Positions 12,943-24,250 of a stretch of 64,000 nt of DNA are shown here, piece by piece. The notes beneath the pieces are model-generated. The model was not told the origin of the DNA. It saw nothing but the letters and a program-made list of their open reading frames with translations, and did no database searches. The stretch comes from Coffea arabica. Lineage: Eukaryota; Streptophyta; Magnoliopsida; Gentianales; Rubiaceae. Both the position numbers and the translations under genes were made by a program. Numbering within the stretch: position 1 is the first letter of the stretch; every line of letters starts with the position of its first letter. The stretch spans positions 11,223,557-11,287,556 of the forward strand of contig NC_092320.1 in the NCBI RefSeq assembly GCF_036785885.1. The letters are read 5' to 3'.

Positions 12943-15084
12943 TCCCAAGACAGCACCTCTCTCATTCAGGCCTTTTCTTTTCTGCGCTTTCGTTTCTTGA
13001 GGACTCTTTTACGCCGTACGTACAGTGTATATATACTCTGCAAATACTGGAGCTGATGTATCCACAATTTGAAAGACATCCTCCTGGTCATGTGAAATAG
13101 GAAATGTAGGTTAGCTGTTACTGCAGTATCCGATTGCAATTGTCGATCTACAAATTGTTGAGCCATGTCAACGTGTAAAGATTCAAATGTTGTTCACAAA
13201 GCAAAACGAACAGGAGAGATGTCCATGACGGTTTCGATTCGACTATGTTGAACTTGCTTAAAACCTCAAACAATCATGTGATAAATTACAAGCCTGTGAT
13301 AAATGAAGGTCCATACTAATCTTTTGTATTTGTTAGATCTCTTAGTATTAGGAAATCAAAATCTTACGATAATGCTCGAACGAAAACACAAGAAGTTGCT
13401 TTGCTCCAAAGGACCTTCTTCCACATTTCGCCATCGCACATCCGTATTTCCTTTGACACAATAATTCGTGGGTGGACAGCCCGAAGTCTCCGCGATATTT
13501 CCTTTGACACTACAGAATTTGCGCGACGAAAACGAGCGAAGGGGACCAAACTTGGAAGGATGAATGAATTAAGAGCTGAAAAACATGATGGTACCTTGAG
13601 CATATATTCCAATTTTTAGGGACCATCATCTCACAATGCACATTGCTTCAAAAATGTTCGCAATGCACCCTACCTTTTTTTCCTCTTTGGGGGTATGTGA
13701 GTGAACTTTAGAATATATTCATCAAAGCGCGGAAATTGTCAATCACCATTGCCGTGATACCTATGTCACATCAATAGTAATCAAGGATATGTATGTATTA
13801 GCGTAAGGCATCTTGAGTAATCTGTGGTTCACACTAAAAAGTTTTGTTGCTTGCAATTGGAAGCCATCTCACTATGTATAAACATATTTTATGAAGTAAT
13901 CCATTTGATGATAATTTTGCACATGTACGGTGGATGGTTACTATATATAATTGTTGGACATATGTGATGACAATTAAGGATGGACCGATTGAATTAACCA
14001 GTTTTCAAGTTGAATTTGATTTTATTTTTACTGATCATATCAAAATTAGTGACCTCGCTTGACTCCTCTTCTTTTTTCTTTTTTTTTTGTCCCCAAAAAT
14101 ATAAGTTTAATTGAAATGTTAAAAGTTTACAATATGCGGACAAAGGTCCAATTGTCTGTACAAAATGTGCATTGAAGTAGAGAAGAAATGAATGAATCCA
14201 TTCCTCATCACAACACTATACAGAAAGGAAACTATTGAAACAAAGCTGATGAGGCGGCAGGAATATCCTCCATTAAACCTGCCATCCTGATATCTCTAGT
14301 TTTCTTGATTTGCTGGTGCACTGAGTCTGAATTCTCTTCACATGGTTGGTTTTGTAAATTTTATTTAACAAATGATCGATATGTTTACATACTCCGCAAC
14401 AATTTTCTGTTACGTTTGACTATACATTTCAATCTTCTTCAAAATTACTAATCCACTTATAGCATGGGTGGTTCAACAAGCAGCCAGGGTAGGTTCCACA
14501 TATCCAAATTACCCCAAAAAAAAAAAATTTTTTAACATGCTTCTTATATTATAAGAGAAACGTTAAATATTCTGGATCATGGAGCATTTGACCTGCAATT
14601 TTGATAAACCATCAATTGTCGGCAAGCACAGCAAAACGTGTGGTGAATCCGAACATGTTCTTGTCAGTTCAGCAATAGATGATTAATTTTTGGCCATTTG
14701 ATGAGAACCGGCTGGTATGATTGCTTTATTATTCTTGTTCTCATAATTATTGCAATGATAGAAACGGATGAATTGTAAATCAAGTTAACTTGTCACTAGG
14801 AGTAAGGCTTAGGGTGTTAATCCCGTCAAAATCCATTCCTCACTACTACAAAAATGACCTTTAGTCACACACTTAATATGACATTTTCTTAAAAGTGTCA
14901 CAACAGAAAGTTAATATAACATGCAATAGGGAACGTCATTAAAGTGACAAAGAAAATGATGAGTACGACGTCGTATCACTCTAACTTGTCCAAATAGAAG
15001 TAAAAAGCGAAAAACAAAAACGGGAAAGAGAATGGCGCTACACTTCAACGCCATATTTTTTGAGGAAAAATTCTAACTATTCCA

Positions 15085-15333
15085 ATGAATCCAATGAACT
15101 TTACTCTTTGTTCATCCTATTTCTCTCTCCTAAAACCTTCAATCACGTTAACTTTCTCTGTAAAAAGCCAAAATCCTTCACCCCTCTCACAACCGAATCC
15201 CTTGTTTCTTTCTCTTTCTTCCACCCGATTTTTTAATTCTCCCCAATTTGAAGACAAACATGTGAAGGACTTATTCTCCTACTTACAACAACATCTGAAG
15301 GAAGATTACTACCAGGTAACCTATACATTTTAG
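15085..15333 (+). other. Exon-like open frame inside the CACTA element, unrecognised
   Basis: The frame opens at an ATG, has a Ser/Phe/Pro-rich start resembling a plastid transit peptide, then FEDKHVKDLFSYLQQHL and KEDYYQ directly before a plausible GT donor at 15316. This resembles a first exon, possibly captured from a host gene or belonging to an element-encoded second protein. Other exon-like pieces may lie at 18574-18667 and 19340-19480. I recognise no protein family. Confidence 0.3.
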
Positions 15334-16986
15334 ACAAAATTGATAGCCTTTTTTTTTATTACTTTATTTCTTCTCCGGGGACTGCGTGGGAAATGGGGCA
15401 GGAGAAAGGTGGGTGACAGAGGGGGTGCCGAGGCAGTGCTAGAAGGACATGGACATGGTTGAAGTGCCCATGTTTTTGTTCATAAGAGATGGAGAAATTT
15501 GTGGCAGATAAGTGGGATCTGGAAAGGAAGAACTAATCGGTGAAATTCGTAGATACCAAGGAGTTCGAGTGACTTAGGTCAAAAGAACAAACTGGAAGAT
15601 TCACCAGTAAATTACACAATTCAATTGGCTGTGTGAAACTTTGTAATATAAAAGCAAAAGGGATATAGCTTATTTATTTATTTATTTTTCTGTTTGTATA
15701 ACTGCGGCCCTTACTCTAGTTACTTGTTTCATGTGTTAATCCAGCTTTAATTTTATCACGCCACAATTCTGTTTTAAGACCGAAAATCATATTTGTATTT
15801 CTCCTTTTGGTTCTCCATCAGAACTGGAATCGACAGCTTTCATTTGGAGTCGATATGCCATAAAACTGAAGCTTTATTTACTCAATTGCAATTTTGATAG
15901 GAAATCCTACGCAGGATTAATAGCAAGCAACTAATGACTAAAATCGAAAATCCCTTAAATATTCCATTTGCTAAGATAAGGAAAAAAGGGGGCTAAGGTT
16001 ATTTGCTAGGTATTCCATTTGCAAGCTTCTTGAGAATTTTTTGGTTGACATGTATATTAAATATGTGCTGATTCTACAACGCTTTCTCATTTGGTAATTT
16101 GCTAAATGCTAATAAAGACTATAAGTGTGGCTAGTGGATTTGCCTAGAAACATAGTAGTTATTTGGTTTTTAGCGATTGTCGATACTAATATTGATATCT
16201 TTGTTTTAGATTGAAGAATTATTGTTGAGGTGTCAACCTAGTTTTTGATTTGTTAACATTTGCATTATTGGTATTGAACTTGATATAGAATGCTCTGCCC
16301 GTAGGATTTTAATGCAAAGTGCATCTTACATACATAGCATATATCAAGTGGTGACTAAGTCAAGCTTATTCCATCAATGCAGTTTTAAGTTTGTAGCGGC
16401 CGTCATCTTCGATTCCATCTAGCGAGCATTGATCGTTGATTCCCTTTCCACTTGGAGTAAATTGGAGTTGTTGGTAACCAAAATTATACATTAAGTTTCT
16501 GCTACTCTTAGGTTACCAATACATTAAAGTTTGTGGTAGTTATTTTCAATTGGATAGAACTTCTATTGCTGATTAGTTGGGTTGCTAATATTTTGTCCAA
16601 GTTCTCTATCTCAAATTGATATTGGCGACATTATTGGACTAATTTGGAATTCCGTAGACTGTTATTCTTTTGTGCCTATCATCTGTTCGATAGTTTGTGT
16701 CTTACAATTTGGAATTGAACTTTTGCTGTCTTTCTTTTTGATATCATTCTGTTTTGATACTTTTGGATTAGTTCTTATTACTCAAAAGTCTAGAACACCT
16801 GGATATGTGAATATTCTGTTTTGATATGTCTAGAACACTTGGATTAGTTCTTACATTCTGTTTTGATACTTGGATTAGTTTTCTTATCTAAGTAAATGTT
16901 TGATGCAAAAATCAGTAATATTTTAGGTAGAATTATCTTGTAGATGCTAATGGAGCTTTTTTTTTATAATTAAAATCTATGTGAAC

Positions 16987-17287
16987 ATGGATAAAAGATG
17001 GATGAGTATGTCACGATCAAGTGATGAGTATAAAGCTGGTTTGGAAGATTTTCTTGATTTTGCATTTACGAATGGAAGCATAGGGGAGATGATTTGATAC
17101 CCATGCATTAGGTGTGGGAATGGGGTATTTGTCACGAGAGAGCAGGCCAAATCACACTTGATATGGAAAAGGTTTATTAAGGGATATACTCAATGGTTAG
17201 CTCATGGAGAGCTATCTTCGAATTTGCATCATACATCTTCACATGGCTTGCCTCTAGCTTGTACCATGCTTCGAGAGGAAATCTAAG
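16987..17287 (+). pseudogene. Remnant of TNP2-type CACTA transposase (transposase-associated domain)
   Basis: From the ATG the frame reads MDKRWMSMSRSSDEY, then FLDFAFTNGS, a premature TGA at 17095-17097, then YPCIRCGNGVF, HLIWKRFIKGYTQWLAHGE and a TAA at 17285-17287. This is the order of the transposase-associated domain at the N-terminus of plant CACTA transposases: an MDKxWM start, a Cys-rich CxxC-like segment, and a KGYxxW..HGE end. The catalytic transposase part that should follow is missing, and the next 200 bases are full of stops. The remnant is certainly non-functional. Confidence 0.85.
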
Positions 17288-20200
17288 GAAATATCTGAGA
17301 TGGGCTGACTACACAATGATAGCCACAACAACAATGGTATGCCATGAATGAATAGTTGTCTTTGGATGTACGCATTATATTTGCTAGAGTTCCGTAAGTT
17401 GAATCAAGTAGAATAAATTGTTGTTCAGCCTTCAGTATCAATACTTCCATCTAAGAAAATTTTCTTGGCATAGAAACATAGTGGACAAGTACATGCAAAT
17501 TGTGGCAGATTGGTTTTCTAATCCATCAAAAAGTAATAAGTGGATGTTTTGAAACCTTTGGAGTGTCCTCGGATATTTTCTATGTGCCATTGCCTTTGTC
17601 AGGGGCATCAAAAATTCTGACAGACTAATTTTTTGACATCACAGCATCCCTCAGTTATTCCCCCCCTTAAGTTACATGCCTTTAAATTTTTCTGTCTTTT
17701 TTTCTTTAATTTTAAGAATTACTGGCTTGCAACAGCATCAACATGACCATTTCTTCTACTTATTGTAATTTATCCTTTTGATTGAGTGTATCTGCTCAGC
17801 CTGTCTGTGTCTCCAGTTTAAAAAAGTTAACTTTCTAAATATGCATATCTGGATGTTTGTGAATTTAGAACATGTATGCTCTAATTTATCCTAGATTTTC
17901 ATCTCTTATTTTTGTACTATAATACCTTGCTGAATGTCTTAACATATAATGACAAGCTTGTATCTTGCAATGATGACTTGACTGAGTAGGGGTGATAACC
18001 GAAATTATCAGATTACATAATATGTAACAATGACTTTCTTGTGTGTCTATTTGAAAAAGAAGCTTTTGACTCAGGTATTCTACACTCGTCTAGCAGCTAA
18101 ATAGGGTGAGCAACTTGCTTCACAAAGGGAAAGAGAAAGATATTAAAAACTGAAAAAAAAATCTAATCATCGATTTCATGGACCTTTGCCATTTTGCTGA
18201 TAAGTTACTCAAAGGAAAAGAGAACTCTTGTGCTTAGATATGTCCTCTCATACAGCATACTGGTTTAATGCTGCTCACCATCCATTGTTTGATTTGTTGC
18301 TTTTCACTTTATGTCTAGCATGAGGAACAAAGGAAATGGAAAGATTAGGATATTCTTGTTGTATAAACAGTAGCGTTCAATTGCAGTTTGTATTTTTTCT
18401 GCTACAAGTTCAGTTAGGTTGATTCAAAACCTGTAAGATTTTCTCAATAGTATTTATCCCAAGCATTTTCTGGATACTAGCTAACCAGTAAACCTTCATT
18501 GAATAACCTAGATCTGGATTACATTTTACTCTTTTGGTTTTCTAATGGACGTTTATTACTGATTCCTTTGTAGTGTTTGTCAAGCGCACTGCACATGGCA
18601 GCCTCTGCTGTATTTCTTCCAATCCAGCCTCTGATGGTTTCTGCAATGCATACTGGGATGATGGAGGTAATAGGCGTATATGCATATTTATGAGTTGATT
18701 CATAAGCCAGTATGCAGTCTGTTCTAAGTCTTGTCTTTTGACTCTCTTAAGTGTAACTGAGGCCTGGGAGGCCTCAAGAACGAGCTAAAAGAGTTCAGAC
18801 CCAATCCTCTCCTTTGTGGCATGCATTCCGTGTTCCAAGTCTTATTACTTGACAAGCATAATATACATATGTAGCTTACTATTGCCAGTTAGGTATTCAA
18901 AATTGAAGTAGTTGTAGTTCCTTGGAGTAGGGAATCCAACTGAATTCTGGTTAACATAATTATAGAGCTGGAATTAGTGGAAGCTGAAACACAGTTTACT
19001 ACATAGCTTGTAGTGCTTTAATTTTCTTGGTTGTTTATGCTCATGTCCTCATCTAGCATGAGACACATTGAAGATTTGTTGCTCTTCTGGTGATAGGAGG
19101 AGAGAGGAGGCAAAGGGAATGTTGCTCGTGCCTTGGCTTGACCTAAAGTGTCTCTCACTTGTTTGAAATCTAATATTGTCCAAAGTAGGTTATTTTAGCA
19201 TTTGGTCATATTGTAATTGATTAATAGACAATATATCCATGTGCTACTGATTATTGATTCATGAATTTGTCTTTACATCATCAATGACCTCCACATCCTT
19301 TTTAGAACCCAAAATGATGAAGCCAAGTTAGCTGCCCAAGTGATCTGTCAAATGTGTTTCCTAGTCTTACCATCATAATACCTGAGAAGTATAAAATATT
19401 GTCCACAATTGACCTTCCTTGGGCCTTCTCAGTTGCTACACACACTGTCCTGGATCCATTGAGATTCCATAGCTTGCAACATGTGAGTTTAAACCTAGTA
19501 ATCTTTTTATCTTATCTTTATCATTTGTTTAACTTAGTTTTTATTTATTTTCTAACATTAAAACTGTAAAAGAAGAGTTGTAGATGTGATTTGTAACTCC
19601 TATTTCTTGGTTTATGACACTTGTAGGTGAATCTTGAAGAAAACTAAAGGATCCTTGGATCAAATGGCTATTTTTTGAAGACATTGTCAAGGTTTTTTTG
19701 TTGAACTCTTGTTGAACTATTGCTTCTTTGATATGTATTGGCAATCCTACTGCAATACTCATAACTGTTGAAAAATCTCTAAATTAGCATGTAATTTGTT
19801 GACATAACAGCTATGTAAGTTGCTTGGATGATGTACTTTTGCACCAGTTTGGCTGATTGTATTGCACTAACTACTATGAAAACGTAAATCACTTTGGTTT
19901 TATTTTATAAGGTGGTACTAATAACTTTATTATTCCAAAAATTAGAATCTACATCGTGCAGGCAGGATGAAATGTAATTTCAACTTTTGGGTATAAAAAT
20001 CCGGATGGTATACAGGGCTAATGCAATATGATGTATTGACACTTAAAAGTGTCATCACTTCGATTTTTGCGGTTCATAATATTCACAAAATTTCATGTTA
20101 ACAACTGTCAAAACAACCTAATCTAGTTACACCATAAAAGTGTCATAATATTTCATTCTACTTATACTGCAAATATGTCATAATATCTTATTGTACTTAC

Positions 20201-20624
20201 ATAATAGAAGTGTCAAGATAGATCCAATATATGACAGTTAAGAGTATCACTTTAGATTCATATAACCTTAACTCTTCTCTAGTATTTCTTGTCATTTGAA
20301 AGTGTCATTAAAACGATAAATAATGACGTTTACAAATGCCAACATAACTATAAATTATGACTCGTGTAACTGTCAAAAACTTATAGTGACGCTGAAATGG
20401 ACGACGTTTCTAGCAGAGCGTCATTATAGATCAAACGTCATTACATCGAGCTATAATGACGCTTTTAAATGTGATAAAAGGACATTTTTGTAGTAGTGCC
20501 TCTTCATATTAAAGTATAAAATACGTAATTTATTTTCGAGGGAACATCATCTTTTAAACAATTATATGGCAAATTCACTACGGCAATCAAATACATTACA
20601 TAAAACTAAGTTGTGGTTTAGTCC

Positions 20625-21305
20625 ATTGTTATTAAACTCGGATCGGATAGTGACTCGACTAAACTATTGGGTCAATGATCAATTGGTCAAATCAGTTAGA
20701 CCGTTCTTAAAAACTCGCTGACGTCAACATGATGTCATAATTATTTTATATTTTTATAAATTTAAAAAATATTGAAATTAATTTCTTGATTATATTCGGC
20801 CAATCATAGAAAATGTTTCAAAAATATTAGACTTTCAATCAAACATAACCTAATAATTATATATATATATATATATATATGTATATTCATGGTCAAATTA
20901 TGTCCACTCTCCAAAACTACTTGAAAAACTAAATTAAAACAAATTATGCAAGTTAAAATCACTGATGCTAAATTGATAAGATCATAGCTAGAGATGAAAA
21001 CATTTTGATTTAGAGATCATTTAAAAAAACGAATGATTTTAGTATTTACACTAAATGGGTGGCGTTTTCTTATTTCTATTAATAAATGAAAGTATTACAA
21101 TTTAAATAACTCAAATTATGAATGAGAAAAAGAAGAAAGAAACGTTTGAGAACCGAGTCACTGGTTTAGTCAGTTTTTTTAGGATTTTGACTAGTTTTTT
21201 TTATTAAAATAGTTTTGTGCTACAAACCAATTCGGAAAGAATGCCGGTTCATGATGGGAATAGTTGTACCGTCCGGTCCGGTCCGGTCCGGATCTAACAA
21301 CACTA
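20625..21305. mobile_element. MULE-type MITE in copy A
   Basis: It is flanked by a perfect 9-bp direct repeat, GTTTAGTCC, at 20616-20624 and 21306-21314, the target duplication length typical of Mutator-like elements. The ends are imperfect inverted repeats (ATTGTTATTAAACTCGGATCGG against AGTGTTGTTAGATCCGGACCGG), and the right end holds a tandem CGGTC run at 21269-21292. Copy B of the duplication has a GTTTAGTCG-like single site at the matching position (26378), which acts as an empty-site control. There is no coding sequence, and a TA microsatellite lies at 20857-20881. Confidence 0.85.
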
Positions 21306-22329
21306 GTTTAGTCCAATTTGGATCGCAAAATTGTTCCATCTCCAATTCTTCTGTGATTAGCTTAGAATTTTTTTAAGATAATAAACTCTACACAGCGTGG
21401 ATATTTATATCATTTCTTGTGAAAGAGAACATGTGTATCTAGTACCCTTATAGCTTCATTCTTCACTCCTTGCTCTCAACTGCTTTATTGGACTTGCTTT
21501 TTAACGTCTAATTTTGAATACTCTGTCATGCAATTTTTTTTATTATTATTATTTGATTTAATTCATTTTTTGCCTCGTCAAAAGCTAAAACAAGCCAAAC
21601 TCAAAAACTACAAGAAACGGGTTTCTTGTATCTTGAGGGTTTATCTAATCAACATTTAAGATAACTCGAAGCAGCTGTATGCGGGGCATGGCTTCAAGCA
21701 TTAAATTTTGGATTTTTGTCAACTCTTTCAAAGACAGCGATAAACTGCATAACCTCCCCACAACTATCAATCCCCAATACTTTGCTTTTGTATTTTACTT
21801 CTCTTACTCAAATGTTAGTCCACGACTAAAAAGAGCACAAAACGCAAATTAAAGAGTGGAGCTGGAAGACGAAAAACAATGCATTGATTCTATCGGAGGA
21901 AAGAGAGTTGTCAAGAGGAAATGAAGGAAATTTTTTAAACATTGTGATGAAGAAATGAAATCTTTAAAACGTTGTGAAAACCTTCAGATGAACGAAATGC
22001 ATTTAATTTTAAGAAAAACGTGATGGGTTTAAACTTGCGTCTTATTGTGCACTTTCTTTCTGGACATCTCAGAGGCCCCATCAAACATTAATCGAGTCGT
22101 TCTTGAGAGGGACACGAATTAGTTGCTTTCTATACATGCATTTGTGAAGTGCCTGGACTCGGGATGGGACGCTTGTCGTCGCTTGAACATATCGGAGTAT
22201 GGACTATGGATATGATCAATTGACATTCAGAGAATGGCTTAGCTGTTTACCTAACGTTAATTCCAAAACAGTAGTAATTTTTGAATTGGACCTAAAAAAC
22301 TCTTAACATATATATAAATACAATAGCAA

Positions 22330-24250
22330 TCTAAGTAAGACCTAAATTTTTTTCTAAAGCACTACACAATCCCTGCACAAGACAGGGAACAACGACAAAA
22401 CATCTGCCAGATAGAGTGAGCTGAGCTGAATTTGTGGCTTGTGAAATTTGGTAGCCTTTGAAGCAAATTGATGGCAGACAAGTGACAGCCCTTTCTGTGG
22501 ATAACGCCACAGATGGAATCCACACAAGATGGTTCATCATCATATAGCAGTTGATATCTGAAAGCGATTAATCGGCCCATGTTTTCCGAATTTTCACAAG
22601 ACAAATTAGGAATTTCGACATGTCTAAATCACATAACTAAATTACAAAGAGGTTCCAGACAATACATTAGGTGATCGTATTAAAATCAAACTGCCACCTC
22701 TGCTTAGTTTTCTCGCAGAGCACGTTTGTGGGCAGCTTCCAGGCTATTTCCAAGGCAGCACAGCACCTCCTCATGCCCTTCTCTCTTCTGAACTTCGTTT
22801 CTTGAGGACTCTTTACATCGTACAGCGTACATATACTGCAAATGCTGGAGCTGACGCATTCACAGTTTGAAAGACACTCCACTCCGGTCATGTGAAATGG
22901 TAAATGTAGGTTAGTTGTTACTGCGGTGTCGATTGTAATTCTCAATCTACAAAAGTTGAGCCCTGTCGACGGTTAAAGATTCAAATGTGGTTCATTGAGC
23001 AAACAAACCGACAGCAGGGATGCCCCTGAAGTTCATCTGCAGCCGGTTGAGTTGAGTGGGACATCATTTCTTGGTTGGTTGACCAAGACTTGTTCCAAGT
23101 CTTTGCCCATTCCTTGAAAATAAGCCTGTGCAATGCATATAAAAGTTATAGACCAGTAAAAATAATGCAAGATCCACAAATTTTGAGCTGCCTAAGTTTA
23201 ATACCAAAATATATAATGACTTCGAGCTCATCTGCATTGAAACTTGCTCAAGATCAATCACATGGCATTCTACAAGGTTGAAATCAAATGTCATTAGTAA
23301 CCGGACTAAACAAAATCCCTGTAAATTGCTTTAATACAAAGGCACTATATCACTCTGAAACGTTACTTCATCCATATTGCTAATACTTCAATAGTTGCAG
23401 CTTCGACCACAGGACTGGTGGTTCTTGAGCTCTATTTTGCTATTGGTGATCAAAGATTTGTAATGTCCTCCAACATATAAAACTTTATAAAGATTCAAGT
23501 ATGAAGTATGATAAAGAAGCATGCAGGACAAGAAATGTTCCGCGCATTAGGTGAATCTTAACGCAGTTGAACTAATGATGCCAGTGCAGTTTTATTGGGT
23601 ACCACTACCACATATGCATGCGCCTTTTCTTAGTCTTTATTTGACTTCACCAACATAGGCACTAGGAAAACAAACATGTGATATTTCTTTTAAGCAAAAC
23701 TACGTTAGCGCTCATCATTTCAACTGCACTAAATTTTTCCTAATCCACCAGACAATTTCCAGACACGGGACAATAGCAGAACATTTCCTTGATAAAGTGA
23801 ACTGATCTGAATTTGTGGCATGTGAAATTTGCGAGCCTTTGGAGCAACAGGATCATGAATTAGGGCAAAAATGATTATCAGTTACAATCTTCAGAAGTAT
23901 TGTGGTTATGATTGACGGAAAAATATACATATACATGGAGCTCAAAACATATAAGGCTCAGATTAGGTAGTGTATATTTATGCATGGAGCTCAAAACAAA
24001 ATTGTCATTAGTTAAATACAATTTGTTCAAATGAACAAAATTGTTCCAAAATGATTCTACTGAAAACTGTTTGCAACCTTTAACCCACGGGCCAAAGCAC
24101 CATAAGGATTGATGGCTGAAAACCTTTTACGTGGATAAATGCCACAGACTGGATTACGCACAATATTGTTCATCCATGTTTTCCTCATTTTCACAATAAA
24201 AATCAGGAATGTCGACATGTCTTCCAAATCAGATATTTTCACAATACAAA
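22330..24250. repeat. Local repeat: related blocks at 22330-22760 and 23700-24380
   Basis: Two blocks share several stretches in the same order. One contains ATTTGTGGCTTGTGAAATTT (22431) against ATTTGTGGCATGTGAAATTT (23811). Another contains GGATAACGCCACAGA (22499) against GGATAAATGCCACAGA (24131). A third has GAGCACGTTTGTGGGCAGCTTCC (about 22718) against GAGCACGTTAATAGGCAACTTCC (about 24335). On the minus strand the blocks read in part like old protein code (for example KMRKTWMNNIVRNPVCGIYPRKRFSAINPYG), but I could not name a family. This is likely decayed duplicated sequence. Confidence 0.5.

Larger units (their letters stand above)
14841..20498. mobile_element. CACTA (En/Spm-type) DNA transposon, non-autonomous
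   Basis: The left end reads CACTACTACAAAAATGAC and the right end, on the opposite strand, CACTACTACAAAAATGTC. Both are followed by similar subterminal sequence. The element is flanked by the direct repeat CCT at 14838-14840 and 20499-20501, the 3-bp target duplication expected of CACTA elements. Subterminal regions (14880-14960 and 20030-20480) carry many copies of a short AGTGTCA/TGACACT-like motif, where CACTA transposases are known to bind. Length is 5658 bp. Inside is only a broken N-terminal piece of a TNP2-type transposase (16987-17287), so the element cannot move itself. Confidence 0.95.
12943..22266. repeat. Tandem segmental duplication, copy A (interrupted by later insertions)
   Basis: Blocks here recur in the same order and orientation in 22749-27602. 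Examples are 12985-13170 with 22800-22960, 13440-13560 with 24590-24670, 14620-14785 with 25920-26225, 20515-20600 with 26270-26340, 21305-21530 with 26375-26600 and 22000-22266 with 27300-27602. Identity is moderate with many indels, so the duplication is old. Copy A contains a CACTA element and a MULE-type MITE that copy B lacks. No intact gene lies in the shared blocks. They begin just past the polygalacturonase stop codon. Confidence 0.8.

Noticed and set aside
15520-15575. GGTGAAATTCGTAGATACC-like string resembling part of 18S rRNA
   Set aside because: Only a short similarity with no flanking rRNA sequence. Chance is the simplest explanation.
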